Assembly: GCF_001269345.1 (NCBI RefSeq) | Contig: NZ_CXOP01000002.1 | Span: 2,046,853 to 2,110,852 of the forward strand | DNA from: Limnohabitans sp. 2KL-27 | GTDB lineage: Bacteria > Pseudomonadota > Gammaproteobacteria > Burkholderiales > Burkholderiaceae_C | Reading direction: 5' to 3' | DNA: 64,000 nt | Shown here: one piece after another, positions 27,816-35,977 of the stretch | How the letters are laid out: every line of letters begins with the position of its first letter | How positions within the stretch are numbered: the first letter of the stretch is position 1 | The notes under the pieces: model-generated | The model's database searches: none | The model's input: the letters and a program-made list of their open reading frames with translations, nothing else | What the model was told of the DNA's origin: nothing | Program-made: the position numbers and the translations under genes

Positions 27816-27842
27816 TCAAGATACCCCATTTGCGTCCGATGA
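27816..27842 (+). promoter_or_regulatory. Sigma-28 promoter of the motAB transcript
   Basis: -35 TCAAGATA, an 11-nt spacer, -10 TCCGATGA. The expected start point is about 27849, only a few bases ahead of the small ORF that precedes motA. Confidence 0.82.
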
Positions 27843-27863
27843 ATACAGGTGTCAATGGAAAAA

Positions 27864-28052
27864 ATGAGCGAATCATCCACCAAAGACCACACCATCCTGG
27901 GCCATGACATCCCGAAAGCCCGTCTGACGTTTTCGGGTTGGGCCTGGGGGGCGCTGTATGTGGGTTTGCCCATCCTCTTGCTGGGCAATTTGATGGATTT
28001 CTTTTTCCAATGGACATTGGGTTGGTGCATCGGCATTTGGTGCATTGTCTAG
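27864..28052 (+). CDS. Small membrane protein encoded upstream of motA
   Basis: A 62-aa protein (in-frame ATG also at 27855, GTG at 27849). It has a charged N terminus (MSESSTKDHTILGHDIPKA) followed by two closely spaced hydrophobic stretches rich in Trp, Leu and Gly (WAWGALYVGLPILLLGNLMDFFFQWTLGWCIGIWCIV), consistent with a two-helix hairpin. It is the first ORF after the sigma-28 promoter, with a leader of only about 15 nt, and ends 15 bases before motA. I do not recognise the family; a stator-associated or leader-peptide role is speculative. Confidence 0.55.
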   Translation: MSESSTKDHTILGHDIPKARLTFSGWAWGALYVGLPILLLGNLMDFFFQWTLGWCIGIWCIV

Positions 28053-28067
28053 CTTTAAAGGGCCAGC

Positions 28068-28931
28068 ATGTTTTTCTTCATCGGTTTAGCGGTTGTGTTT
28101 GGTGCGGTGTTTGGCGGCTACGTCATCGCGGGCGGCAAAATGGCGCCCATCATCAAGGCCGCGCCTTTCGAATTTTTGATCATCGGTGGGTCCGCCATTG
28201 GGGCCTCGCTGGTGGCCAACAGTTTTCCGGTCTTCAAAGCGGCATTTGCCGGCATTGGCAAATGCATCAAAGGACCCAGCTTTCACCAAGCCGACTACTT
28301 GGCACTGATGCTGCTGGTGGGCAAGCTGCAAACCGTGATGAAAAAAGAAGGCGTGGTTGCGCTCGAATCCCACGTTGAAAACCCAGACTCCAGCCCTATT
28401 TTTGGCGAATTTCCCAAATTGGCAAAAGACCATTCGATCGTTCAGATGATCTGCGATCCTTTGCGCCTGATGGTCATTTCGCAGGGCAATCTGGATGCCG
28501 ACGCGCTGGACGACCTGATGAAAAAAGCCATCAAAGTGCACCACCACGAGGCTTTGCTGGCCCCTGGCGCACTGGCTGGCATTGCCGGTGGTTTGCCGGC
28601 TCTGGGTATCGTGGCCTGCGTGCTGGGTGTGGTGAAAACCATGGGCTCGATCGACCAACCCCCGCCCGTGCTGGGCGCGCTGATTGGCTCGGCCCTGGTG
28701 GGCACGCTGATGGGCGTGTTTTTGGCCTACGGCATGTTCGAGCCCTTCTCGGGCCGACTGACCCAAATCATCAACGAAGACGCACAAGCCTTCGATGTGA
28801 TTCGGGAAATGATCGTCGGCAACCTCAAGGGTTACCCACAACCCCTGGTCATCGAGTCGGCCAGAGCCTGTATTGCCCACCACAACCAACCGAGCTTCTC
28901 TGAAGTCTTTGACGGCATGCGAGGATCCTGA
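28068..28931 (+). CDS. motA: Flagellar motor stator protein MotA
   Basis: A 287-aa proton-channel stator subunit with four transmembrane segments. The N-terminal FFIGLAVVFGAVFGGYVIAGG and the C-terminal LPALGIVACVLGVVKTMGSIDQPPPVLGALIGSALVGTLMGVFLAYG are typical of MotA, with GIVACVLGVVKTM holding the Pro-region helix partners. The last base of its stop is the first base of the motB start, so expression is coupled. Confidence 0.97.
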   Translation: MFFFIGLAVVFGAVFGGYVIAGGKMAPIIKAAPFEFLIIGGSAIGASLVANSFPVFKAAFAGIGKCIKGPSFHQADYLALMLLVGKLQTVMKKEGVVALESHVENPDSSPIFGEFPKLAKDHSIVQMICDPLRLMVISQGNLDADALDDLMKKAIKVHHHEALLAPGALAGIAGGLPALGIVACVLGVVKTMGSIDQPPPVLGALIGSALVGTLMGVFLAYGMFEPFSGRLTQIINEDAQAFDVIREMIVGNLKGYPQPLVIESARACIAHHNQPSFSEVFDGMRGS

Positions 28932-29917
28932 TGGCCGAACCCGACAAAGCCGCCGCAGGAACACCCGAAGAAGTCGCTGCAGCAGAAGCTGCGGCAGCGG
29001 CGGAGGCCTTGCGGCCGATCATCATCGTCAAAAAAATCATTGCAGACGACGGCCATGCGGGTGCGCACGGCGGTGCCTGGAAGATTGCCCTGGCCGACAT
29101 GATGACGGCCATGATGGCCTTTTTCTTGTTGATGTGGCTTTTGGGTGCCAGCAACGAAGACAAACGCAAAAGCGTGGCCGACTATTTCAGGCCCGCGTCC
29201 CACAGCCAAATCGCCTTCGGTGAATTGGCGGGCTCCAACGGTTTGTTTGGGGGCAAATCCATCATCGACACCGACGGCTTTCCGTTCACGGCCAAACAAA
29301 CCGCCATGCTCGAGCGCTTGACGCCGCAGGCCCAAGGTGGCCCGGCTGAGAGTTTTGGCTCGTCCAAAGAAGAGAACAACAAGGACGGCCCCTCCGAGCA
29401 GGACCCCGGCAAGGAAAGTGGCACGGGCACGCCCAGCCAAAAGCAGGACAAGGAAAATTTCGACAAACTCGAAAAAGAGATCAAGCAAAAACTGTCCGAG
29501 AGCAAGCAGTTTGAAAAGATCAAAGACCAGGTCAGCATCACACGTGAGAAGGAAGGCCTGCGCATCGAGGTGATCGACAAGGCCGACTTCGCCATGTATG
29601 GCTCGGGTGGTGCAGAAATGGGGGCCAAAGCTGCTGCCCTCATGGCCGAAGTGGCCAAATCGCTCAAGCCACTGCCCAACAAATTGGCCATTCGTGGACA
29701 CACCGACAGCACCGGCTTCCCGCCCGAAAGCATGCGCAACAATTGGTCCTTATCGACCGAACGGGCCGATGCCACGCGCCAGTTCATGCAGTCGCAGGGC
29801 ATCAGTGCCAACCGGTTCACGCGCATTGAAGGGGTGGCAGACACCAACCCCAACGTGCCCGGCAACCCGGCCGACCCGAGAAACCGCCGCGTCAGCATCA
29901 CCGTGCTCAACCAGTGA
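28931..29917 (+). CDS. motB: Flagellar motor stator protein MotB
   Basis: A 328-aa stator subunit. The single transmembrane helix (WKIALADMMTAMMAFFLLMWLLGAS, about residues 55-80) includes the conserved proton-binding Asp in ADMMTAMMAF. A long periplasmic linker with charged Glu/Lys/Asp stretches (residues 140-200) precedes the C-terminal OmpA-like peptidoglycan-binding domain (KLAIRGHTDSTGFPP, NWSLSTERADATRQFM, ending NRRVSITVLNQ). The preceding Ala/Glu-rich N terminus is longer than in E. coli. Confidence 0.96.
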   Translation: MAEPDKAAAGTPEEVAAAEAAAAAEALRPIIIVKKIIADDGHAGAHGGAWKIALADMMTAMMAFFLLMWLLGASNEDKRKSVADYFRPASHSQIAFGELAGSNGLFGGKSIIDTDGFPFTAKQTAMLERLTPQAQGGPAESFGSSKEENNKDGPSEQDPGKESGTGTPSQKQDKENFDKLEKEIKQKLSESKQFEKIKDQVSITREKEGLRIEVIDKADFAMYGSGGAEMGAKAAALMAEVAKSLKPLPNKLAIRGHTDSTGFPPESMRNNWSLSTERADATRQFMQSQGISANRFTRIEGVADTNPNVPGNPADPRNRRVSITVLNQ

Positions 29918-30000
29918 CCGTGTCTGAGCAGACGCGGCAAGGCTTCCCCTATGATGTGTGGTCACCCTAGCCCGAATCACCCCCTGCAAGAGGTTCATCC

Positions 30001-30498
30001 ATGTTGAAAAATATTGCCATCGGCATCGCCATCGGCCTTTTGGTGATGGGCGGTATCTGGGGCCTTGTGCACCTCATGGGTGACAACGGCACGCCGCCAG
30101 CACTGAGCAGCGAAAGCATGCCGGGGGGCAACAAAGGGGTGGTCGATCTGATTTGCGAACTGGAGCTGGACCTCGACGGTCAACTGGCCCTGGGCATCAA
30201 GGAGAACGAACCCTCCAGAATCACCATGGCCCAGATCGATTTCGAGAAAAATTCAGGCTGGTACCAAGGCAGGATTGCCATCTCCGAAAGCCGCGCGGGC
30301 ACCCTCAGCCTGATGGGCTCGCGCATGAAAATTTATCGACCCGCCATGTTCCAGCGCTTTGGCGTCATGATCACGGGCGAAGAATTTGTGGTGGACCGCA
30401 AAACAGGCAGTTTTGTGCAATCCCTGAGTCTGCAGGATGGCCGAAACGTCAAACTGATCAAAGGTACCTGCGCCAAAGTGATCAAGCCGCCCTTCTGA
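30001..30498 (+). CDS. Uncharacterised membrane-anchored beta-rich protein
   Basis: A 165-aa protein with a signal anchor (residues about 4-24, IAIGIAIGLLVMGGIWGLVHLMG) and a beta-strand-rich soluble domain containing two cysteines (VDLICELELDLDGQLALGIKE; FVVDRKTGSFVQSLSLQDGRNVKLIKGTCAKV) that could form a disulfide in the periplasm. It follows motB by 83 bases on the same strand and may be in its transcript. Similar proteins are familiar as hypothetical in this group; function unknown. Confidence 0.65.
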   Translation: MLKNIAIGIAIGLLVMGGIWGLVHLMGDNGTPPALSSESMPGGNKGVVDLICELELDLDGQLALGIKENEPSRITMAQIDFEKNSGWYQGRIAISESRAGTLSLMGSRMKIYRPAMFQRFGVMITGEEFVVDRKTGSFVQSLSLQDGRNVKLIKGTCAKVIKPPF

Positions 30499-30551
30499 TC
30501 GGCGTGCAAGGAGGGCTCAGGTCCCGCACCTGAACCCTGTGCCCGGCCACC

Positions 30552-31793
30552 TCAAGCGACGCCGCGCAGTTCGTATTTGTTGATCTTCTCGATCAATGTG
30601 GTCCTTTGCAGCTGCAGCAGTTTGGCAGTTTGGGACACATTGCCTTGGGTGCGGGCCAGCGCCTGCTCAATCAAACTGCGCTCGACCTCCACCAGATGCT
30701 GCTTGAGCGACATGCCCTCGGGCGGCAGCGTCTGAATGCCTTGCGCCAGCAAGATGGCCTGTTCCACATCGTTGATTTCATCGTTGGATGCCGACAGCGG
30801 CGCGGGACTGAAGAACTTGACCGGCAAGCTCGACGAGCTCGCTGGGCTGGCCAACAAATGCGACATCGGATCGTCCTCGTCCTCGAAAGGCGAGCTCGCT
30901 TGGTCCTGCGCTGGGCTGGGCCCCACCTGCGACACGCCCGCGGACGCGCTGAGTGTTGGCGGGAAGGTCGCGGCAGCGGTCAATCCGTTCTGAGCCAGCC
31001 ATTGGGCCTGCAAGGCCGCCAAACCCAGAGGCATCATGCACGCGGCCACGGTCTGGACCTGCAACAACTGCGCCGGATACAAGGTGGAAAAACGGTCCAC
31101 CAAATTGGACAACTCGCGCACATTGCCAGGCCAAGCATAGGCCTGCAGCAGCGCCATCATCTCGGGTGAAAAGCGAACGCCTTTCCCCTTGGGCAAAGCG
31201 TGCTTGTCGGCGTAAAAATTCAGCAAGGCGGCCACGTCAGCCGGACGCTCGCGCAGCGGTGTGGTGACGACCGGCAAGACATTGATGCGGTAGTACAAAT
31301 CCTCCCTGAAACGCCCGGCCTCGACTTCGGTTTCCAGCTTCTTGTGGGTCGCAGCCACCACACGCACATCGATGGGCACCTCTTTGGACGCGCCCACAGG
31401 CAAGATGCAACGCTCTTGCAAGACCCGCAGCAACTTGACCTGCATGTCCATGGGCAAGTCACCGATTTCATCCAGAAACAGCGTGCCGCCATGCGCCAAC
31501 TCGAAACGACCCAAGCGGTCAGAGACCGCGCCGGTGAAACTGCCCTTGCGGTGACCAAACAATTCGCTCTCGATCAAATCACGGGGAATGGCGCCGCAGT
31601 TGATCGGCACAAAAGGGCCGCTGGCGCGAGGCCCTTGCATGTGCAGGGCCTGCGCCACCAACTCCTTGCCCGTGCCACTTTCACCCGTGATGAGCGCTGT
31701 CGATGACGAGGCCGACAAGGTCTGGATCAACTCCCGCAGGAACAAGGTGGCCTGGCTGTCACCGATGATGAGGGGTTTGGCGTTGGATTTCAT
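30552..31793 (-). CDS. Sigma-54-dependent activator (FleQ/FlrA-like, without N-terminal sensor domain)
   Basis: A 413-aa bacterial enhancer-binding protein. The AAA+ domain begins only about 15 residues from the start and has Walker A GESGTGKE, the sigma-54 contact loop GSFTGA (consensus GAFTGA), Walker B GGTLFLDEIGDLP, and the sensor region WPGNVRELSNLVDR. A low-complexity linker precedes the C-terminal Fis-type helix-turn-helix (VSQTAKLLQLQRTTLIEKINKYEL). There is no receiver or FleQ domain. It is leftward, between motAB and flgP, and is the best candidate master activator for the sigma-54 promoters here. Alternative: an FlrC-like partner of another regulator. Confidence 0.88.
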   Translation of the reverse strand: MKSNAKPLIIGDSQATLFLRELIQTLSASSSTALITGESGTGKELVAQALHMQGPRASGPFVPINCGAIPRDLIESELFGHRKGSFTGAVSDRLGRFELAHGGTLFLDEIGDLPMDMQVKLLRVLQERCILPVGASKEVPIDVRVVAATHKKLETEVEAGRFREDLYYRINVLPVVTTPLRERPADVAALLNFYADKHALPKGKGVRFSPEMMALLQAYAWPGNVRELSNLVDRFSTLYPAQLLQVQTVAACMMPLGLAALQAQWLAQNGLTAAATFPPTLSASAGVSQVGPSPAQDQASSPFEDEDDPMSHLLASPASSSSLPVKFFSPAPLSASNDEINDVEQAILLAQGIQTLPPEGMSLKQHLVEVERSLIEQALARTQGNVSQTAKLLQLQRTTLIEKINKYELRGVA

Positions 31794-31894
31794 CTGCAAA
31801 TGACTCGGTTTTTGTCGCGGGCGTTGGGACGCACGTTTCTCACAGCAGGCTGAAAAATCGACGTATCAAAATTGATTTAAACGTAAATACCGAG

Positions 31895-31924
31895 TTTATA
31901 AATCAGTAATGATGATTTAAGCAA
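31895..31924 (-). promoter_or_regulatory. Possible sigma-70 promoter of the sigma-54 activator gene
   Basis: On the minus strand, TTGCTT, an 18-nt spacer and TATAAA lie about 100 bases before the activator ATG. A vegetative promoter would fit the top gene of a flagellar hierarchy. AT richness makes chance matches likely. Confidence 0.35.
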
Positions 31925-32028
31925 GAAATAACAATAAGTATATTAAACAAGGAATCAATACAGCGCGTATTGAATATTTTTGCCGTACACCCATGCCTTC
32001 GACGTGCGGTGTGGTCTGGTCCATGCGC

Positions 32029-32055
32029 TCAAGATGTGGCCCCTGCTGCCGATAC
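32029..32055 (+). promoter_or_regulatory. Sigma-28 promoter of the flgP-flgT operon
   Basis: -35 TCAAGATG, an 11-nt spacer, -10 GCCGATAC, 68 bases before the flgP ATG. Confidence 0.85.
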
Positions 32056-32123
32056 TTCAGTCAAGATAAACCAACCGGGCCCACCACTTCGGAAAGCGCC
32101 GGGCTTGCCTCTGGAGTTTTAAG

Positions 32124-32606
32124 ATGACCTTCACCCGACCTCTGGCCCTCGCGATGCTGTCCTTGGTGGCACTGACAGGCTGTCAATCGATACCGCTTCA
32201 AGCCCCCACCTCGGGTGCTGCCGCGCCGGCTTCCATGATCACGCCCATGGTCGAAAAACGCGAAACCCTGGTGGCCACCGGCTACGCCGTGGTCAGCGTG
32301 CAAAACCACAAAAACGCCGCCCAACAGCGCCTGTTGGCCATTCGGGCGTCCAAACTCGACGCTTACCGCTCACTCACCGAACAGGTCTACGGCCAGCAAC
32401 TCGATGCCACCACCACCGTGGCCGACATGACCGTCATGAGCGACACCTTCCGGGCCAAGGTCGAGGGGGTGATTTATGGCGCTGTGCTGGTCAGCATTGC
32501 CCCGGTGGGTGAAGACACCTACGAAACCACCCTGTCGCTTGACCAACACGTGGTGCGAGACCTGCGCAGCCTGTACCTGAGCCAAATGGCGGCGCGCCGC
32601 CGCTGA
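32124..32606 (+). CDS. flgP: Flagellar outer-membrane lipoprotein FlgP (H-ring family)
   Basis: A 160-aa lipoprotein. The lipobox LTGCQ puts the acylated Cys at about residue 16. The LPP20-type domain (LVATGYAVVSVQNHKNAAQQRLLAIRASKLDAYRSLTEQVYGQQLDATTTV, VEGVIYGAVLVSIAPVGEDTYETTLSLD) matches Vibrio FlgP, an outer-membrane disk protein of sheathed or high-torque polar flagella. flgT follows after 4 bases. The gene pair is behind a sigma-28 promoter, so it is made late. Confidence 0.85.
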   Translation: MTFTRPLALAMLSLVALTGCQSIPLQAPTSGAAAPASMITPMVEKRETLVATGYAVVSVQNHKNAAQQRLLAIRASKLDAYRSLTEQVYGQQLDATTTVADMTVMSDTFRAKVEGVIYGAVLVSIAPVGEDTYETTLSLDQHVVRDLRSLYLSQMAARRR

Positions 32607-32610
32607 AACC

Positions 32611-33885
32611 ATGTTCACGCAACTGGCACCCTCCAAGCCCATGCGCTCGGCCACCCACCTCCTCACACGCCCGCTGGCCGCCACCCTGCGCCTGAGCCAT
32701 GGTGTGGCCGTGGCGCTTTTGTGCACGGCCGCTGCAGGGGTCCAAGCGCAAAACACCGCGACCGCCCCGACCGATTCGCGCCAGCTGGAAAGACCCCAGA
32801 CGTCCATGCCCAGCCGAGCCGGCCGCTCGCCGTCGGCCAAACAACACGAAGCCCAGCTCGAAGCGATTCGGCAGGCGATTTTGCAAGCCACCATGGAGCG
32901 CCCCACGCGCGTGCTCAGCAACGCCTGGATCGACGACAAAGGCGCACTCCACGAAAGCGCCCACTTCCAATCCGAGGCCCAAGTGCGCGGTGTGCGCGTG
33001 CTCGCCTATTTGCAAGACGAACACGATGCCGCCCCCCAAGTGAGCGCCGAAGTGCTGCCATGGGGCTGGCGCGAGGCCCGCACCCAGGCCACCGAATGCA
33101 AAGCCCCGCCGCGGCCCTGGCGCTTGCCCTTGGTGCTGCAAACCCAGGTTGAGCAGGGTTTTGCCGGCACACAACAATTCGCCAGCCAATCCTTGATGCA
33201 CATCGCCAGCCAGTCCTGGGCGCAACAGATGCAGGCCTCGCAGCGCTGGCGTGTCCAGCACAAGGCCACGCCACCCGAGAACGCTTACATGCGCGCACTC
33301 ACGGGCCCCAGCGACAGCCCGACCGGCTGGACCGCCGAGCTCTCGCTCAAGCCCCATGCGCCTGCCCCAGGCTTCAGCATGCGCCAAGCTTGGCACGACC
33401 TGAACCAGAACGAAAATGACTGGCGCTGGACCTTGAGCTTCACACTGGGCGAGCGCCACGCCAGCCACGGGCCCATCGAGCCACGCTGGCAGATCCAACA
33501 GGTCATCACGGTCAATCCTCAGGCCGTCGGTCAAAACCCAAGCGCCTGGGTCCATCGCCTCAAGGAACAAGTGCAGCAACACATGCAAGCCTGGGTCAAG
33601 CAGCTGGACAAGCGCTCGGAGTGCGAACCTGTCCAATTCCATGTGCGCCGCAGCGGCCAGGAAGGTCTGCAACTGCAAGCCGGCTTCGACAGTGGTTTGC
33701 GTGCGGGCGACCGTGTCCTGCTCGTCAACCCCAGCCACATTCCCAGCCAGATGCTGGAGCCTGGCGCCACCCAGCACCTGGCCCTGGCCCAAGTGGTCAA
33801 GGTGGGCCCAGAGCGCACCGAGCTGCAGCAACTGGCCGGTCCGGCTTTGGCCGCACAAGGGCACTGGATGGCCCTGCCCCTTTAA
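32611..33885 (+). CDS. flgT: FlgT-like flagellar H-ring protein
   Basis: A 424-aa periplasmic protein. A signal peptide is visible (about residues 25-47, ending AAAGVQAQ; an in-frame ATG at 32641 may be the true start). The N-terminal region (LEAIRQAILQATMERPTRVLSNAWIDDKGALHESAHFQSEAQVRGVRVLAYLQ) resembles the FlgT N-terminal domain, and the C-terminal beta domain (LQLQAGFDSGLRAGDRVLLVNPSHIPSQMLEPGATQHLALAQVVKVGPERTELQQLAG) the FlgT C-terminal domain. In Vibrio FlgT forms the H ring around the LP ring. The middle is divergent, so the name rests on domains plus the flgP neighbour. Confidence 0.75.
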   Translation: MFTQLAPSKPMRSATHLLTRPLAATLRLSHGVAVALLCTAAAGVQAQNTATAPTDSRQLERPQTSMPSRAGRSPSAKQHEAQLEAIRQAILQATMERPTRVLSNAWIDDKGALHESAHFQSEAQVRGVRVLAYLQDEHDAAPQVSAEVLPWGWREARTQATECKAPPRPWRLPLVLQTQVEQGFAGTQQFASQSLMHIASQSWAQQMQASQRWRVQHKATPPENAYMRALTGPSDSPTGWTAELSLKPHAPAPGFSMRQAWHDLNQNENDWRWTLSFTLGERHASHGPIEPRWQIQQVITVNPQAVGQNPSAWVHRLKEQVQQHMQAWVKQLDKRSECEPVQFHVRRSGQEGLQLQAGFDSGLRAGDRVLLVNPSHIPSQMLEPGATQHLALAQVVKVGPERTELQQLAGPALAAQGHWMALPL

Positions 33886-33921
33886 ACTGGTTTGCCTGAA
33901 CTGAACCCTTGAACTGCCGCC

Positions 33922-34491
33922 ATGCGCCACCACCCTATGCCACCACCTGCCATGACCGCCCTGTCCAGCCCCTTTGCCCAGCACAGCCCCCACGCGCTGG
34001 CCAGCTGGCTGCTGATCGGCGCTGTGGCCGTCTTCGGCGCCTACCCGGCCCAAGCCGCAGAGACCTCGGCCGCCGCCGCCTCTGCGCTCAAGGTTCTGAG
34101 CACGCCGCTGAGCGATGCAGGCAGCGCAAGCAGTGGCTCGCAGGCGAGCCCGACCGCCACAGCGGGCAAACACCCGGCTGCCAGCATCACGGTACAAAAA
34201 GGCGAAAGCATCGATGCCGCCATCCGCCGTGGCCTGCCAGGCCTGGCCCTCAACGAAGAGTTCATGCGCCAAGCCTTGGCCAAGGCCAACCCTCGGATCT
34301 TCCCGAAAGGACGAACCTACCCCGTGCGGCCGGGCACCGTGTTGTTGATGCCCACGCACGAGGCCCTGCGCCAGCAAGTTCTGTTGCAATACCCGCAAAC
34401 GGCGGCCTTGTTCCAAACCGCCCACGAGCCCGCCGAGTCGTCGCCAGCTGCTGCCGGCCCCGACAAACGCCGCTGGGTGCGTTTTCCTTGA
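33922..34491 (+). CDS. Secreted FimV/LysM-like protein in the flgP-flgT operon
   Basis: A 189-aa exported protein (ATGs at 33922, 33937 and 33952). After a signal peptide (LASWLLIGAVAVFGAYPAQAAE) and a Ser/Ala linker, one domain stands out: ITVQKGESIDAAIRRGLPGLALNEEFMRQALAKANPRIFPKGRTYPVRPGTVLLMPT. It resembles the FimV N-terminal LysM-like region (NP..F..G....L..G..L.IP), which contacts peptidoglycan. Placement between flgT and a second fliK suggests a periplasmic structural part for the flagellum, which is inferred. Confidence 0.65.
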   Translation: MRHHPMPPPAMTALSSPFAQHSPHALASWLLIGAVAVFGAYPAQAAETSAAAASALKVLSTPLSDAGSASSGSQASPTATAGKHPAASITVQKGESIDAAIRRGLPGLALNEEFMRQALAKANPRIFPKGRTYPVRPGTVLLMPTHEALRQQVLLQYPQTAALFQTAHEPAESSPAAAGPDKRRWVRFP

Positions 34492-34512
34492 CCCCCTGAG
34501 CACGGGTTTCGC

Positions 34513-35631
34513 ATGATCACAGGGGCTGAAACCGCCCACCTCAACCCCAAAACGCCCACCATTTACCTCGAGGGCAAGCTGCCGCTGGTCATCGAAAAAA
34601 CCGCCGCCGAACTGGGTTTGCGCGATGGTCAGGTGGTGCAAGGCACCATCGAATCGAAAATCCACGCCCTGCGCTTGATCTTGAAAGGCCCTCAACCAGG
34701 TCAAGCAGGGGCCCACATTGACCTGCCCAAAGACCTGCCCGCAGGTCTGCGTCTGGCCGCAGGCGACACCGCCTTGTTCCGGGTGCAGGTCCTGGCCGAT
34801 GGCAACTTGCTGCTGCGTTTCCTGCAGGCCGCGCCCGCCACTGCGGCGCCCGCCCCCCCTGCCCCGACCTCCTGGCCTGGAAGAACCGAACAACTGGGCT
34901 TCAGACCCCCGGACATGCAGGCCTTGACGCAATTGCTGCGCCCGGGTGTGCTCGACAGCATGCTCCAAGGCCTGAGCGCATCGGCGCCCGAGCTGGGCGC
35001 CCTGCAGCAATGGCTCAAACAGCGCACCAGCATGGCCCAGCTCAGCCCCGAAAAACTGCAGCAAGCCATGCAGCGCAGCGGCTTCATGACGGAAAACTTG
35101 CTCACGCAAGGCCTGGGCGCGGGGCTGACCGATCTCAAAAGTGTTTTGCGGCAACTGCTGCGCAGCGGCGCCGCCATGGACAAAGACGGCCTGATCGGCG
35201 ACAGCTTGGACGACATCGAATCGCGGCAACTGCTGGCCAGCGAAACCCTGAGCGGGCGCGAATGGGTGTTTTCGATGATGCTGCCCTTCGCCGATGCCGA
35301 GCCCGTGGCGCTGCGCCTGGTGCGCGGCAGGCGACAGCCCGGACAGGACAAACCGCCTTTGGTGATCCACCTGCACACCCGCAACCGCGATTTGGGCGAA
35401 ATCTGGCTGCAAACCCGCATCAGCGCGCAAACCGAGGTGGACATGGTCATGTGGGCCGCACGCGAAGACGTGGCGCAAAGGGCCCAGGCCATGGCCGCCA
35501 ATCTGGCGCAGGAACTCGACAGTGCGGGGCTGAACATGACCCGGCTGCAAATCATCCATGGCCAAGGTCCACAAGCGCCCATGCCCTATGCCCCCCCCGA
35601 CACGGGCAGCTTGGTGGACGTGCACACATGA
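34513..35631 (+). CDS. Second FliK-like hook-length control family protein
   Basis: A 372-aa protein with a C-terminal Flg_hook-like domain (PLVIHLHTRNRDLGEIWLQTRISAQTEVDMVMWAAREDVAQRAQAMAANLAQELDSAGLNMTRLQIIHG). The N-terminal half has IYLEGKLPLVIEKTAAELGLRDGQVVQGTIESKIHALRLILKG, unlike the low-complexity start of the fliK at 16826. Its stop overlaps the next gene, a FlhB C-terminal homologue, by 4 bases; FliK-like plus FlhB-like pairs of this kind are known in other Proteobacteria. Whether it is secreted or works in the cytosol is unclear. Confidence 0.78.
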   Translation: MITGAETAHLNPKTPTIYLEGKLPLVIEKTAAELGLRDGQVVQGTIESKIHALRLILKGPQPGQAGAHIDLPKDLPAGLRLAAGDTALFRVQVLADGNLLLRFLQAAPATAAPAPPAPTSWPGRTEQLGFRPPDMQALTQLLRPGVLDSMLQGLSASAPELGALQQWLKQRTSMAQLSPEKLQQAMQRSGFMTENLLTQGLGAGLTDLKSVLRQLLRSGAAMDKDGLIGDSLDDIESRQLLASETLSGREWVFSMMLPFADAEPVALRLVRGRRQPGQDKPPLVIHLHTRNRDLGEIWLQTRISAQTEVDMVMWAAREDVAQRAQAMAANLAQELDSAGLNMTRLQIIHGQGPQAPMPYAPPDTGSLVDVHT

Positions 35632-35909
35632 AAGCCCCCCTCAAGGAAGCCCTCGCACTGGAATACGGGGCCCGCAAAACCCCGGTCATCAGCGCCAAAG
35701 GGCAGGACGACCTGGCCCAAAAAATCATCGAAGAAGCGTTGAAACACGGGGTCTATGTGGCGCAAGACCCGCAATTGCTGGCCCTGCTCAGCCGTGTGGA
35801 CCTGGACGCCGAAATTCCGCCCGAGATGTACACGGCGGTGGCGGTCATTTTGTCGTGGGTGTATTGGCTCAAGGGCATGCGCCCTGGCGATGAGAAAAAG
35901 GCCCCTTGA
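35628..35909 (+). CDS. FlhB C-terminal domain homologue (FlhX-like export switch protein)
   Basis: A 93-aa protein equivalent to the FlhB cytoplasmic switch domain after the cleavage site: ALALEYGARKTPVISAKGQDDLAQKIIEEALKHGVYVAQDPQLLALLSRVDLDAEIPPEMYTAVAVILSWVYWLKG. It lacks the membrane domain and the Asn-Pro-X-His motif. Homologues can substitute for the FlhB C-terminal part in some bacteria. It is translationally coupled to the second FliK-like gene, which supports a shared export-switching function. Confidence 0.85.
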   Translation: MKAPLKEALALEYGARKTPVISAKGQDDLAQKIIEEALKHGVYVAQDPQLLALLSRVDLDAEIPPEMYTAVAVILSWVYWLKGMRPGDEKKAP

Positions 35910-35977
35910 AAGGCGGTTTCGCAGCACCATCGTCGAAATCGGCTTGGGCGCTGTGTGCACCCCGCTCGGCTCAGGCC

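Larger units (their letters stand above)
31794..32123. other. AT-rich divergent regulatory region between the sigma-54 activator and flgP
   Basis: About 330 bases without a gene. Bases 31850-31980 are strikingly AT-rich compared with the flanks, and I see no ORF in them. The segment contains a possible sigma-70 promoter for the leftward activator and a sigma-28 promoter for flgP, annotated separately. AT-rich tracts like this often bind nucleoid proteins; that is inference. Confidence 0.5.

Noticed and set aside
27784..28017. An N-terminal extension of the GNAT/FemAB-like protein by 78 codons
   Set aside because: It would cross the motAB sigma-28 promoter and the small ORF, is Pro/Cys/Trp-rich and unlike the family, and a good ATG exists at 27783.
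32491..35625. A 1044-codon open frame on the minus strand opposite flgP-flgT-LysM-like-fliK2
   Set aside because: It is Gly/His/Gln-rich without family motifs and lies antisense to five genes with recognisable domains; GC-rich third positions keep the opposite frame open.
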